Source of the DNA: Actinomadura citrea
GTDB taxonomy: Bacteria > Actinomycetota > Actinomycetes > Streptosporangiales > Streptosporangiaceae
Reading direction: 5' to 3'
Length of the DNA: 64,000 nucleotides
Assembly (NCBI RefSeq): GCF_013409045.1
Contig: NZ_JACCBT010000001.1
Location: 3,348,001 to 3,412,000, forward strand
Shown here: in pieces, positions 17,854 through 25,818 of the stretch
How positions within the stretch are numbered: position 1 is the stretch's first letter
How the letters are laid out: every line of letters starts with the position of its first letter
The notes under the pieces: model-generated
Database searches by the model: none
Told to the model about the DNA's origin: nothing
The model's input: the letters and a program-made list of their open reading frames with translations, nothing else
Made by a program: the position numbers and the translations under genes

Positions 17854-17963
17854 GGTGACACCTCCCATCCCCGTGCTGGAGCGGGCACAGGGCCCGGTCG
17901 TCTCAACCTAGGCATGCGGCGTGACGCGCGACACTCACCCGGCTCCACCGTCCTCGGCGGCCT

Positions 17964-17981
17964 TTGTCAGCCGCCTGACAA
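17964..17981. promoter_or_regulatory. Palindrome TTGTCAG-CCGC-CTGACAA between pucR-like gene and katE
   Basis: Perfect 7-bp arms with a 4-bp spacer in the divergent intergenic region. The size suits a dimeric regulator. The adjacent PucR protein is the obvious candidate to bind it. Confidence 0.6.
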
Positions 17982-17996
17982 GCCGCGGCCGCCCGT

Positions 17997-18024
17997 CCGC
18001 GCGGCCCGGTACCGGGCCGCGCGG
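17997..18024. repeat. 28-bp perfect palindrome upstream of katE
   Basis: Fourteen-base arms (CCGCGCGGCCCGGT and its exact complement) meet without a spacer at the KpnI-like centre GGTACC. It could extrude as a cruciform, act as an operator, or stop transcription arriving from upstream. Confidence 0.75.
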
Positions 18025-18052
18025 AACAGGACCCAAGTTCCGGTCAAAGGAC

Positions 18053-18077
18053 GCATGCCGCGGAGATCTCGGGGTAG
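18053..18077 (+). promoter_or_regulatory. SigB/SigF-like promoter of katE
   Basis: GCAT (18053-18056), 15 bases, then GGGTAG (18072-18077). This fits the actinobacterial stress-sigma pattern GNNT-N14-16-GGGTA. It lies about 57 bases before the catalase start codon. Confidence 0.45.
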
Positions 18078-18133
18078 CCGCCACATCACGTGCGCAGTCA
18101 CCACCACCGAGTCATCACCTGAGGAGCCAGAGC

Positions 18134-20230
18134 ATGGGCGACCCCACCGGCCGCGACGACCGGAAACAGGAGCAACTGGAGCATCGGAGGGTGAGCCCGG
18201 AAGGGGCGAAGCTCACCACCGACCAGGGGATCCGGGTCGATGACACCGACAACTCGCTCTCCGCGGGGGAGCGCGGGCCGTCGCTGATGGAGGATTTCCA
18301 TCTGCGCGAGAAGATCACCCATTTCGACCACGAGCGGATTCCCGAGCGGGTCGTGCACGCGCGCGGTTCGGGCGCCTACGGCCATTTCACGCTGCACGAG
18401 TCCCTCGCCGAGTACACGACGGCCGAATTCCTGACCGACACGTCGCTGACGACGCCGGTGTTCGTGCGGTTCTCCACCGTCGCCGGGTCCCGCGGCTCCG
18501 CCGACACGGTCCGGGACGTTCGCGGCTTCGCCACGAAGTTCTACACGCGACAGGGCAATTTCGACCTCGTCGGAAATAACATGCCGGTCTTCTTCATCCA
18601 GGACGGCATCAAGTTCCCCGACTTCGTGCACGCGGTGAAGCCCGAGCCGGCGAGCGAGATCCCGCAGGCGTCCTCCGCGCACGACACCCTCTGGGACTTC
18701 GTGCAACTCCAGCCCGAGACCATGCACATGATGATGTGGCTCATGTCGGACCGGGCGCTGCCGCGCAGTTACGCGATGATGGAGGGCTTCGGCGTCCACA
18801 CTTTCCGGCTCGTGAACGCCCAGGGGCGCGCGACGTTCGTGAAGTTCCACTGGAAGCCCAAGCTCGGTACCCACTCGCTCGCCTGGGACGAGACCCAGAA
18901 GATCGCGGGGAAGAATCCCGACTTCAACCGGGCCGACCTGTGGGAGCGGATCGAGGCCGGTGCCTTTCCCGAGTACGAGTTCGGCGTCCAGCTCGTACCG
19001 GAGGAGGACGAGCACGCGTTCGACTTCGACCTGCTCGACCCGACCAAGATCATTCCGGAGGAGCGGGTGCCGGTGCGGCCGGTCGGCACGCTGGTGCTCG
19101 ACCGCAACCCCGACAACTTCTTCGCCGAGACCGAGCAGGTCGCCTTCCACCTCGGCAACGTCGTGCCCGGCATCGACTTCACCAACGATCCGCTGCTGCA
19201 GGCGCGGCTGTTCTCCTATCTGGACACGCAGCTGATCCGGCTCGGTGGGCCGAACTTCCCGCAGATCCCCGTGAACCGGCCCGTCGCGCCGGTCCGCAAC
19301 CACCACCGCGACGGCTACCACCAGACGGACATCCACCAGGGGCGGGCGAGCTACCACAAGAACTCGCTGTCGGGGGGCTGCCCGGCGGTCGGCGGCGAGG
19401 GCTCCTACACCCACTACCAGGAGCGGGTGGACGGCGACAAGATCCGTAAGCGCAGCGAGAGCTTCGCCGACCACTACTCGCAGGCCACCCTGTTCTGGAA
19501 CAGCATGGCCGACTGGGAGAAGGAGCACATCGTCGGCGCCTTCCGGTTCGAGCTCGGCAAGTGCGACCACCGGCACATCCGGGAGGGCGTCATCCAGCAG
19601 CTCAACCGCGTCGACCACGACCTCGCCGTCCTGGTCGCCGAGGGCGTCGGGGTGGAGCCGCCGCAGGAGGCGGCGACGGCCAACCACGGCCGCACCTCGC
19701 CCGCGCTGAGCCAGGCGAACGCGCGCGCGGACTCCGTCCAGGGCCGCAAGATCGCGGTGCTGGTGGCGGATGGCGCCGACTCGGCGGCCGTCGCGGCGGT
19801 CGGCGACGCGCTCACCGAGGCCGGGGCGGTGGTCGAGGTCCTCGCCGCGAAGGACGGCTTCGTGCAGGCGGCCAACGGCGGCCAGATCGAGGTGACCCGC
19901 GCCATGCCGACCGTCGCGTCCGTCCTCTATGACGCGGTCCTCGTTCCGGGCGGCGAGCAGAGCGTGCGGGCGCTGGCGCAGGACGGCGACGCCGTGCACT
20001 TCGTCGCCGAGGCGTTCGTGCACTGCAAGGCGATCGGCGCGCTCGACGAGGGCATCGGCCTGCTGGAGCGCGCCGGCATCGACGGCGTGCGGTTCTCCGA
20101 CGGGGCCACCGTCACCGACGCCGGGGTCGTCACCGGGCGCGGGGCGGGCGGAGACTTCCCCGCCAAGGTGGTCGAGGCGGTCGCGGCGCACCGGCACTGG
20201 ACCCGCAAGAAGGCGCACGTGCCGGCCTGA
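18134..20230 (+). CDS. katE: Large-subunit monofunctional catalase (HPII type)
   Basis: A 698-residue clade-2 catalase that dismutates H2O2 in the cytoplasm. The heme-side His is H75 in RVVHARGSGAYGHF. The conserved Asn lies in FDLVGNNMPVFFIQD and the proximal Tyr in ARLFSYLDTQLIRLG. The extra C-terminal flavodoxin/DJ-1-like domain of large catalases starts near residue 537 (GRKIAVLVADGADSAAV). Length and two-domain layout match HPII. The ATG has a GAGGAG ribosome site. A SigB-like promoter and two palindromes lie upstream. The stop is followed by a perfect hairpin terminator. Confidence 0.96.
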   Translation: MGDPTGRDDRKQEQLEHRRVSPEGAKLTTDQGIRVDDTDNSLSAGERGPSLMEDFHLREKITHFDHERIPERVVHARGSGAYGHFTLHESLAEYTTAEFLTDTSLTTPVFVRFSTVAGSRGSADTVRDVRGFATKFYTRQGNFDLVGNNMPVFFIQDGIKFPDFVHAVKPEPASEIPQASSAHDTLWDFVQLQPETMHMMMWLMSDRALPRSYAMMEGFGVHTFRLVNAQGRATFVKFHWKPKLGTHSLAWDETQKIAGKNPDFNRADLWERIEAGAFPEYEFGVQLVPEEDEHAFDFDLLDPTKIIPEERVPVRPVGTLVLDRNPDNFFAETEQVAFHLGNVVPGIDFTNDPLLQARLFSYLDTQLIRLGGPNFPQIPVNRPVAPVRNHHRDGYHQTDIHQGRASYHKNSLSGGCPAVGGEGSYTHYQERVDGDKIRKRSESFADHYSQATLFWNSMADWEKEHIVGAFRFELGKCDHRHIREGVIQQLNRVDHDLAVLVAEGVGVEPPQEAATANHGRTSPALSQANARADSVQGRKIAVLVADGADSAAVAAVGDALTEAGAVVEVLAAKDGFVQAANGGQIEVTRAMPTVASVLYDAVLVPGGEQSVRALAQDGDAVHFVAEAFVHCKAIGALDEGIGLLERAGIDGVRFSDGATVTDAGVVTGRGAGGDFPAKVVEAVAAHRHWTRKKAHVPA

Positions 20231-20281
20231 TCCCGCGGCCGGGGGCCGGCCTCCCGCTCACGGGCGGGACGGATCGGGGGA

Positions 20282-20330
20282 CGGGGCCCGGCGCGGCGGA
20301 CGCTCACGCGAGCCGCCGCGCCGGGCCCCG
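20282..20330. terminator. Strong hairpin terminator after katE
   Basis: Perfect 18-bp stem, arms 20282-20299 and 20313-20330, with a 13-base loop. It is nearly all G/C and has no T tract. Confidence 0.85.
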
Positions 20331-20904
20331 CCGCATTGGCCGCATTCTGCCAATTAATTGTGGGCAACATCACAGGAGCGCGGTCGGCCCGGGCAATTGA
20401 ATTCTCATCTGAAAATATACCTTGTGTGATCGTCCCGAGAAAGTGCGGCGATGATCAGGCGAAAACGCGCGGCGCTCGGTCTCCCGAGGGGCGGGTGACG
20501 TGCGCGGTCGGTGCCGCCCGCCGCCGGGGCGCCTCGTGCAAGCGGACGCTGACATGCGGTTTCCGGGGTAGTGGGCGCCAGGTGCGCGGTGGGTCCGCGG
20601 TGCGCCGGTTGCCGGACCGGGCAGCCCGGCGCGCCCCGGACTGCCCGGGGGTGCAGTTCAGCAACCCGCATTTCTGTAGCAAGATGACGGCCGTCCGGTC
20701 GGTTTATCCACCCTTCCCCGGAAGGGTGTCCGGCGCCGTTTCCGGCGCGGACCGACGAGCGTTGGGCCAGAGAAATCAGGAAACGCGCATGGCCGGGTCC
20801 GTCAGCGATCGATTCCGTGAGCCGGCGTCCCCGACGGCGCCGGGATCGAGCCGGACGGCGGCGCCGGCCCGGCCCGCGACACCCCGCAGCAGAGGAGTTG
20901 GCAC
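20331..20904. other. 574-bp stretch without a convincing gene
   Basis: It begins with a patch unusually AT-rich for this genome (about 20331-20440, with CCAATTAATTG and GAAAATATACC), a possible Lsr2 target. The rest is GC-rich without a supported reading frame. Frames crossing it have no ribosome site and codon use unlike real genes here. The last 20 bases hold the AGAGGAG ribosome site of the next gene. Confidence 0.5.
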
Positions 20905-21948
20905 GTGGACGAAGGAGTGTTCGGGAGGGCCGCCCAGGAACGGGCGATCGCCGAGGTCGAGACGGAGATGGCGCGGTTGTGCGAGATGCTCGCCGAGGGC
21001 CTGGCGATGGGCGTGGAGGAGGGGCGCGAGATGGTCGGGGGCGCCATGTCGGAGTTCCTCGTTGAGTTCTTCGACCTCGTCCGGGCCGAGGACCCGCGTC
21101 CCGGCGTGCAGGGAATGATCACGCTGCCGCTGCTGGTGCACGGGGCGGAGACCGGCGAGCCGGGCCCCGCCATGCCCGTCGCCGTGCTGCACCTGCTCTG
21201 GTGGGCGTCGGCCCGCTGTCTGGACGACCTCACCGGCGCCGCCGGCGCGCCGCCCGCGGGGGCCGCCACCGGCGGGAGGGTGCTCACCGCGCTGGCCGTC
21301 GGCGGCCAGCTGCCCGGCCGGCTCATCGCCGGGATGCCCGTCGGCGCCACAGTGCGCGCCGCGCTCGCGGACGAGCTTTCGCGCGCCTGGCTGGACGCCG
21401 TCGACGGGCAGCTCCGCGACCTCGCCGAGCGGGCGCCGAACGCGACCCCCGAGTCGGTGCTGCGCGGCTACGAGGGCAAGACCGGCGCGCCCTACGCGAT
21501 GGCCGCGGCCTCGGCGGCGCGCCTCGCCGGAGCGGACGACCACAGGGCCGCGGGCTGGCGGGCGTACGGCCGCGCGCTCGGCGTGCTGCGCCGGCTCGTC
21601 GATGACCAGCGCGACCTCGCCTCCGGGCGGCACGAGGACCTCGCCGCCGGCACCGCCACGTACCTGCTCGTCCACCTGCTGGCCGAGCTGCCCCCCGCGC
21701 GGCGCCGCGAGGCCCTCGCGCTGCACGCCTCCGCCCGCCACTCGGCCGCCGCGCGCGCCGAGATGGCCTCCTGGATGCTCGACGAGGAGGTCGCCGAGTC
21801 CTACGCCGCCACGGTCGCGCCGCTGATCGACCGCGCCCACGGCCTGCTCGACATGCTGGGCGGCGATCCGGACTGCGTCAGGGAGCTGCACCGGGTGGTC
21901 GACGGGACCGTCGGCCATCTGCCGAGGTTCCCGCTGGCCGTGGCCTAG
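20905..21948 (+). CDS. Divergent polyprenyl-synthase-fold protein
   Basis: A 347-residue, all-helical protein that I read as a degenerate trans-prenyltransferase. A second Asp-rich motif DDQRD (residues 233-237, in LGVLRRLVDDQRDLASG) and the preceding KTG (192-194, in YEGKTGAPYAMAAASAARLAG) are preserved. The first Asp-rich motif is reduced to CLDDLTG (D107-D108) and lacks the usual DxxxxRRG. It may bind an isoprenoid diphosphate without making long chains, or make a small signal molecule; both are inference. The GTG start has AGAGGAG upstream. A PucR-type regulator follows 12 bases after the stop, so they form one operon. Confidence 0.6.
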   Translation: MDEGVFGRAAQERAIAEVETEMARLCEMLAEGLAMGVEEGREMVGGAMSEFLVEFFDLVRAEDPRPGVQGMITLPLLVHGAETGEPGPAMPVAVLHLLWWASARCLDDLTGAAGAPPAGAATGGRVLTALAVGGQLPGRLIAGMPVGATVRAALADELSRAWLDAVDGQLRDLAERAPNATPESVLRGYEGKTGAPYAMAAASAARLAGADDHRAAGWRAYGRALGVLRRLVDDQRDLASGRHEDLAAGTATYLLVHLLAELPPARRREALALHASARHSAAARAEMASWMLDEEVAESYAATVAPLIDRAHGLLDMLGGDPDCVRELHRVVDGTVGHLPRFPLAVA

Positions 21949-21960
21949 GGAGGACCGTCG

Positions 21961-23166
21961 ATGACCGTTTCCGGCGGCCTCCCGGAAGTCCTCGCCGCGC
22001 ACTGCCCGCGGGTCGCCACGGCGATCCGGGAGGCGCTGCACGGCCATCCCGCCTACCAGCCGATCAGGCGTGCGGCGGGGCCGATGTTCGGCGGGCGCCG
22101 GGAGACCTGCGCCCGGCTTCTCGGCCTCGTCCTGCGCCGGTCCCCCCTCCCCGAGGACGACCGCGGGCGCTTCCGCGACCTCGGCGTCCTCGCGGCCCGG
22201 CAGGCGATCCCGCTGCCGGTGCTGTCGGAGGCGTGGGACCTGGCCCTCGCCGCCGCGGCGCGGTCCTGCTGGACGGTCGCGCCGCCCGGCTGCTTCACCG
22301 AGATGGCCGAGCTGACCGCGCACGCGGCCCGGCTCGCCACCGGCGCCCGGGAGGCCTGCATCCAGGGCTACGCGGAGGCGCCCCGCGAGGGGACGAGGTC
22401 GCGCCCGCTGCGCCGGCTCCTCGCCGAGACCCTGATCGACGGCGCGCCCGCCGGCGCCATCGCCGACGCGGCCGGCGTCCGTCTCGCGCCCGCCTACCTC
22501 GTCCTGCGGTGCGAGGCACCCGCGCTCGCGGCAGAGGACTGGCAGCGGGAGAGCGAGCGCCTGGAGTCCTGGGAGGGCGTGCTGTACTCGGGTGATCCGG
22601 CGGGGCTCGTCGTGCTGTTCCCCGCCGCCGAACCACTGCACGCCGAGAACCTGGCCGCCGAATTCACCGCGGGCCTCGCCGCCCGCTCGCGCGGCCCGGT
22701 GCACGCCGCCGAGTCCTACCGGCGCGGCATCGCCGACATCCCGGCCGCGCTGGAGGAGGCCTCCCGCGTCCTGACGATCGCCAAGGCGATCCCGGACGCC
22801 GAGGACCGCCCCTACCGGGCCGACGAACTGCTCGTCGAGCTGGCGATCCTCGGGCAGCCCGCGATCCGCGGCCGGCTCGCCGCCGTGCTGTTCCCGCTCG
22901 ACGCCGGAACCGACCTGCGGCGGACGCTGGAGGTCCTGCTCGCCTGCAACCTCGACCGCGAGCGCGCCGCGCGGGAGCTGTGGATCCACCGCCGCACCCT
23001 GCACTACCGCCTGGACCGCATCCGGGACCTGTCCGGCGTCGACCCCAGCTCCGCGCGCGGCCTCCAGCTGTTCCGCGCCGCCCTCACCTCGGCCAGGCTG
23101 ACGCGCCTGGAGCACGAAGGCCGCCGCGCCGAGGACGCCCCCCTCCCCCCGCCCCTGAGCGCCTGA
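21961..23166 (+). CDS. PucR-type HTH regulator cotranscribed with the prenyl-synthase-like gene
   Basis: A 401-residue regulator with an N-terminal helical domain, a central degenerate-GGDEF-like region and a C-terminal HTH_30 (LRRTLEVLLACNLDRERAARELWIHRRTLHYRLDRIRDLSG). Architecture matches the PucR regulator at 16582-17853, though the sequences differ. The ATG has a GGGAGGA ribosome site and lies 12 bases after the preceding stop, so expression is coupled. It may sense the product or substrate of its neighbour; only the position supports this. Confidence 0.85.
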   Translation: MTVSGGLPEVLAAHCPRVATAIREALHGHPAYQPIRRAAGPMFGGRRETCARLLGLVLRRSPLPEDDRGRFRDLGVLAARQAIPLPVLSEAWDLALAAAARSCWTVAPPGCFTEMAELTAHAARLATGAREACIQGYAEAPREGTRSRPLRRLLAETLIDGAPAGAIADAAGVRLAPAYLVLRCEAPALAAEDWQRESERLESWEGVLYSGDPAGLVVLFPAAEPLHAENLAAEFTAGLAARSRGPVHAAESYRRGIADIPAALEEASRVLTIAKAIPDAEDRPYRADELLVELAILGQPAIRGRLAAVLFPLDAGTDLRRTLEVLLACNLDRERAARELWIHRRTLHYRLDRIRDLSGVDPSSARGLQLFRAALTSARLTRLEHEGRRAEDAPLPPPLSA

Positions 23167-23211
23167 AGGAGACCCGTGTGCAGTTCGGGAACGCCTGGTG
23201 GGATTCGGGTG

Positions 23212-23598
23212 TCAGGTGAGGCCCATTTCGCGTCTGACGGTCTCGAACTGCACCGCCATCGCGTCCGAGAGCGCCTGCGCGCCCGACAGCGGCCGGACCA
23301 TGACGCAGAACTCGTCGATGAGCCCGGCGTCGTCGTGATGCAGGAAGTCGCAGCCGTGCACCTCGCGGTCGCCGACGCGCGCCTTGAACACCAGCGCGTG
23401 GTCGCGGCCGTCGGCCATCTCGCGGACGTAGCGGAAGTCGGAGAAGACCCGGGTCACCGCGCGCAGGATCGCGGTGGCCGTCGCACGTCCCTCGTACGGC
23501 GCGAACGCCACCGGGCTGAGGAACGTCACGTCCTCGGCCAGCAGCGCCGGGAGGGCGTCCAGGTCGCCTGTCTCAATGGCGGCGCGGAACGGGTGCAT
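23212..23598 (-). CDS. NTF2-like / SnoaL-like domain protein
   Basis: A 128-residue alpha+beta-barrel protein of the NTF2/SnoaL superfamily (MHPFRAAIETGDLDALPALLAEDVTFLSP at the start, FLHHDDAGLIDEFCVMVRPL near the end). Such folds serve as small enzymes or ligand-binding domains; no catalytic pair can be assigned with confidence. The ATG at 23598 was preferred to 23625 or GTG 23631 because GGAGG lies eight bases upstream. A TAGGCT box on the minus strand (23656-23651) would give a leader of about 45 bases. Convergent with the PucR gene. Confidence 0.75.
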   Translation of the reverse strand: MHPFRAAIETGDLDALPALLAEDVTFLSPVAFAPYEGRATATAILRAVTRVFSDFRYVREMADGRDHALVFKARVGDREVHGCDFLHHDDAGLIDEFCVMVRPLSGAQALSDAMAVQFETVRREMGLT

Positions 23599-23696
23599 CG
23601 GGTCCACCTCCAGAGCCTCGGTCATCGGCACGCCCGAAGACGTGCCGGAAAGCCTAGGGCGGGCGGCCCCGGTCCGCGATCACCTCGCGGGCGGCT

Positions 23697-24884
23697 TCAC
23701 GTGCCCGGCCGCAGCAGCACCTTGATGGCGCCGTCCCGCTTCTTCTGGAACATCTCGTACGCCTGCGGCGCCTTCTCCAGCGGCCAGCGGTGCGTGGCGA
23801 GGTCCATCACGCCGAGCGGGTCGGCGTCGTCGGCGACGAGCGGCATCAGATCGTCGATCCAGCGCTTGACGTGGGCCTGGCCCATCCGCAGGGTGATGCC
23901 CTTGTCGAACATCCGCATCATCGGCAGCGGGTCCGTCATGCCGCCGTACACGCCGCTGATGGAGATCGTCCCAGCCCTCCGCACCACCTCGACGGCGGTG
24001 GTGAGCGCCGCGAGCCGGTCCACCCCGACGCGCGTCATGAGCGGCGCGGCGGAGTCGCCCGGCATGAGCCCGGCGAGGGCCTGCGCGAGCTTGGCGCCGG
24101 GGGATCCGTGCGCCTCCATCCCGACCGCGTCGATCACCGAGTCGGTGCCGCGCCCCCCGGTGAGCTGCCGGACCGCGTCCGGCACGTCGTCGGCGTCGGA
24201 GGCGTCGATCACCTCGACGCCGTGCCGGCGCGCCATCTCCAGCCGCTCCGGGACGAGGTCGACCGCGATCACCCGGTGACCGAGATGCCGGGCGACGCGG
24301 GCCGACATCTGCCCGATCGGGCCGAGCCCGAGGACGGTGACCGAGCCGCCCTCGGGGATCTCGGCGAAGGCCACCGCCTGCCAGGAAGTGGGCAGCACGT
24401 CCGACAGGTAGACGAACCGCTCGTCCGGTGGCCCCTCCGGCACCTTGATCGGCCCGAACTGGGCCTGCGGCACCCGCAGGTACTCGGCCTGCCCGCCCGG
24501 CACCTGCCCGTACAGCCGCGTGTAGCCGAACAGCGCCGCGCCCGTGCCCTGTTCGCGGACCTGCGTCGTCTCGCACTGGGCGTACAGCCCGAGGCCGCAC
24601 ATGTGGCAGTGCCCGCACGAGATGTTGAACGGGATGACCACGCGGTCGCCGGGCTTGACGTGCGTGACGTCCGGCCCGGTCTCCTCGACGACGCCGATCG
24701 GCTCGTGGCCGAGGACGTCGCCCTCGCTCATGAACGGCCCGAGCACCTCGTACAGGTGCAGGTCCGAACCGCAGATGCCGGTCGAGGTGACCCGGATGAC
24801 CGCGTCGTTCGACTCCTTGATCTCCGGGTCGGGGACCTCGTCGACGCGGACGTCGCGCTTGCCGTGCCAGGTGACAGCCTTCAT
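23697..24884 (-). CDS. Zinc-dependent alcohol dehydrogenase (formaldehyde-dehydrogenase-like)
   Basis: A 395-residue medium-chain dehydrogenase. The catalytic zinc ligands are C38, H60 and E61 (GICGSDLH; LGHEPIG). The structural zinc site is C90-x2-C93-x2-C96-x7-C104. The NAD(P) site is VTVLGLGPIGQMSARVA. The long insert and the C-terminal LPMMRMFDKGITLRMGQAHVKRWIDDL are typical of glutathione-independent formaldehyde dehydrogenase relatives. Substrate is not certain. A GTTT-N14-GGGTAG promoter lies 40 bases upstream, suggesting stress induction. The ATG follows CGGAGGAGCACG. Confidence 0.9.
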   Translation of the reverse strand: MKAVTWHGKRDVRVDEVPDPEIKESNDAVIRVTSTGICGSDLHLYEVLGPFMSEGDVLGHEPIGVVEETGPDVTHVKPGDRVVIPFNISCGHCHMCGLGLYAQCETTQVREQGTGAALFGYTRLYGQVPGGQAEYLRVPQAQFGPIKVPEGPPDERFVYLSDVLPTSWQAVAFAEIPEGGSVTVLGLGPIGQMSARVARHLGHRVIAVDLVPERLEMARRHGVEVIDASDADDVPDAVRQLTGGRGTDSVIDAVGMEAHGSPGAKLAQALAGLMPGDSAAPLMTRVGVDRLAALTTAVEVVRRAGTISISGVYGGMTDPLPMMRMFDKGITLRMGQAHVKRWIDDLMPLVADDADPLGVMDLATHRWPLEKAPQAYEMFQKKRDGAIKVLLRPGT

Positions 24885-24920
24885 CGTGCTCCTCCGGTGG
24901 GACCGACTCCGTCGCAGGCG

Positions 24921-24944
24921 GCCCTACCCGGGCGGTTGGGGCGA
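24921..24944 (-). promoter_or_regulatory. SigB/SigF-like promoter of the zinc alcohol dehydrogenase
   Basis: On the minus strand GTTT, 14 bases, GGGTAG, within about 40 bases of the start codon. It is nearly the same, base for base, as the element in front of the cytochrome b gene near 29200. Confidence 0.6.
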
Positions 24945-24961
24945 AACGTCCGCGCCGGCCG

Positions 24962-25594
24962 TCAGGGGCAGCGGTGGGCCTGCGCGACGGCGCGGACCGC
25001 CGCCGTCCTGGTCGACCACAGGGAGGGCGCGGCGGGCGGGTAGGCGTCCGGCCCCGGTTCCGGGCGCAGCCGGAACCCGCGGGCGTCGTGGGCCTCCCAG
25101 CCCGCCCTGTGGCCGCGCAGGTTCAGGACGTGCGTCACGATCCCGGTGGCGTGCCCGTCGTGCCGCAGATGCCAGCGGTGGGCGTCCCGGTCCGCGGTCG
25201 AGAACTGGTACAGCCGCCAGCCGGGCCCGACGCGGTGGGCCAGGTCGAGCGTCACGAGCGGCCCGTCGCCGACCGGGCGCCCGGTCCGTTCCCCGGTCCC
25301 CGCTCCGGTGGCGGGCCGCGGGGCGTGGTCGCGGACGAGCCGGGCGAGTTCGCGTGCGGCCTCCGCCAGCGCGTGCGCGGCTTCCGCGAGCCTCTGCTCG
25401 TCCGCGGGCGGCGGCGTGCCGGCGCCGGTCCTGCGGCGCGCCCGCGCCGTCCTCCTGCGCGCGGCGTCCAGCCGGTCGAGCGCGCGGGCGGCCTCGTCCC
25501 GTGCGGCCGCGACACCTGCCCGCCTGTCGACGTCCTGCACGCGCGCGGGTTCGGCGGGCTCGCGGGCCCGAGGGGTGAGCTTCTCGTTTCGCAC
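24962..25594 (-). CDS. Hypothetical basic/helical protein
   Basis: About 210 residues, not recognised. The N-terminal half is Arg/Ala-rich and helical (AARDEAARALDRLDAARRR; QRLAEAAHALAEAARELARLV) and could be a coiled coil. The C-terminal half is a compact beta-rich domain (WRLYQFSTADRDAHRWHLRHDGHATGIVTHV). I chose GTG 25594 because AAAGGAG lies nine bases upstream; ATG 25663 or 25654 would lengthen the basic N-terminus. There are no membrane segments. It sits divergent from ctaD. Confidence 0.55.
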   Translation of the reverse strand: MRNEKLTPRAREPAEPARVQDVDRRAGVAAARDEAARALDRLDAARRRTARARRRTGAGTPPPADEQRLAEAAHALAEAARELARLVRDHAPRPATGAGTGERTGRPVGDGPLVTLDLAHRVGPGWRLYQFSTADRDAHRWHLRHDGHATGIVTHVLNLRGHRAGWEAHDARGFRLRPEPGPDAYPPAAPSLWSTRTAAVRAVAQAHRCP

Positions 25595-25818
25595 CGGGGG
25601 GAGCTCCTTTGAACGTGCCTTTCCGGTGCGCCTTCCCGAAGTTCGCGCCTTCATCCCTCGCACGATCCCCAGGCCATCGGCCCGTGGATTTGCGGTTCAC
25701 ACCTTTCGGCGCTCTTGACATGGAGCACCGCGCCATGGCCCGGGTCCCTTCACGCCGCGTTTGAAACCGGTGTGCGCGGCAAGTGGCCGGATGGGGTCGG
25801 ACGTGGGGGGAGGGGTGG

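Noticed and set aside
20336..21118. A 260-codon frame overlapping the start of the prenyl-synthase-like gene
   Set aside because: It crosses an AT-rich regulatory patch, has erratic codon use and conflicts with a well-supported gene in another frame.
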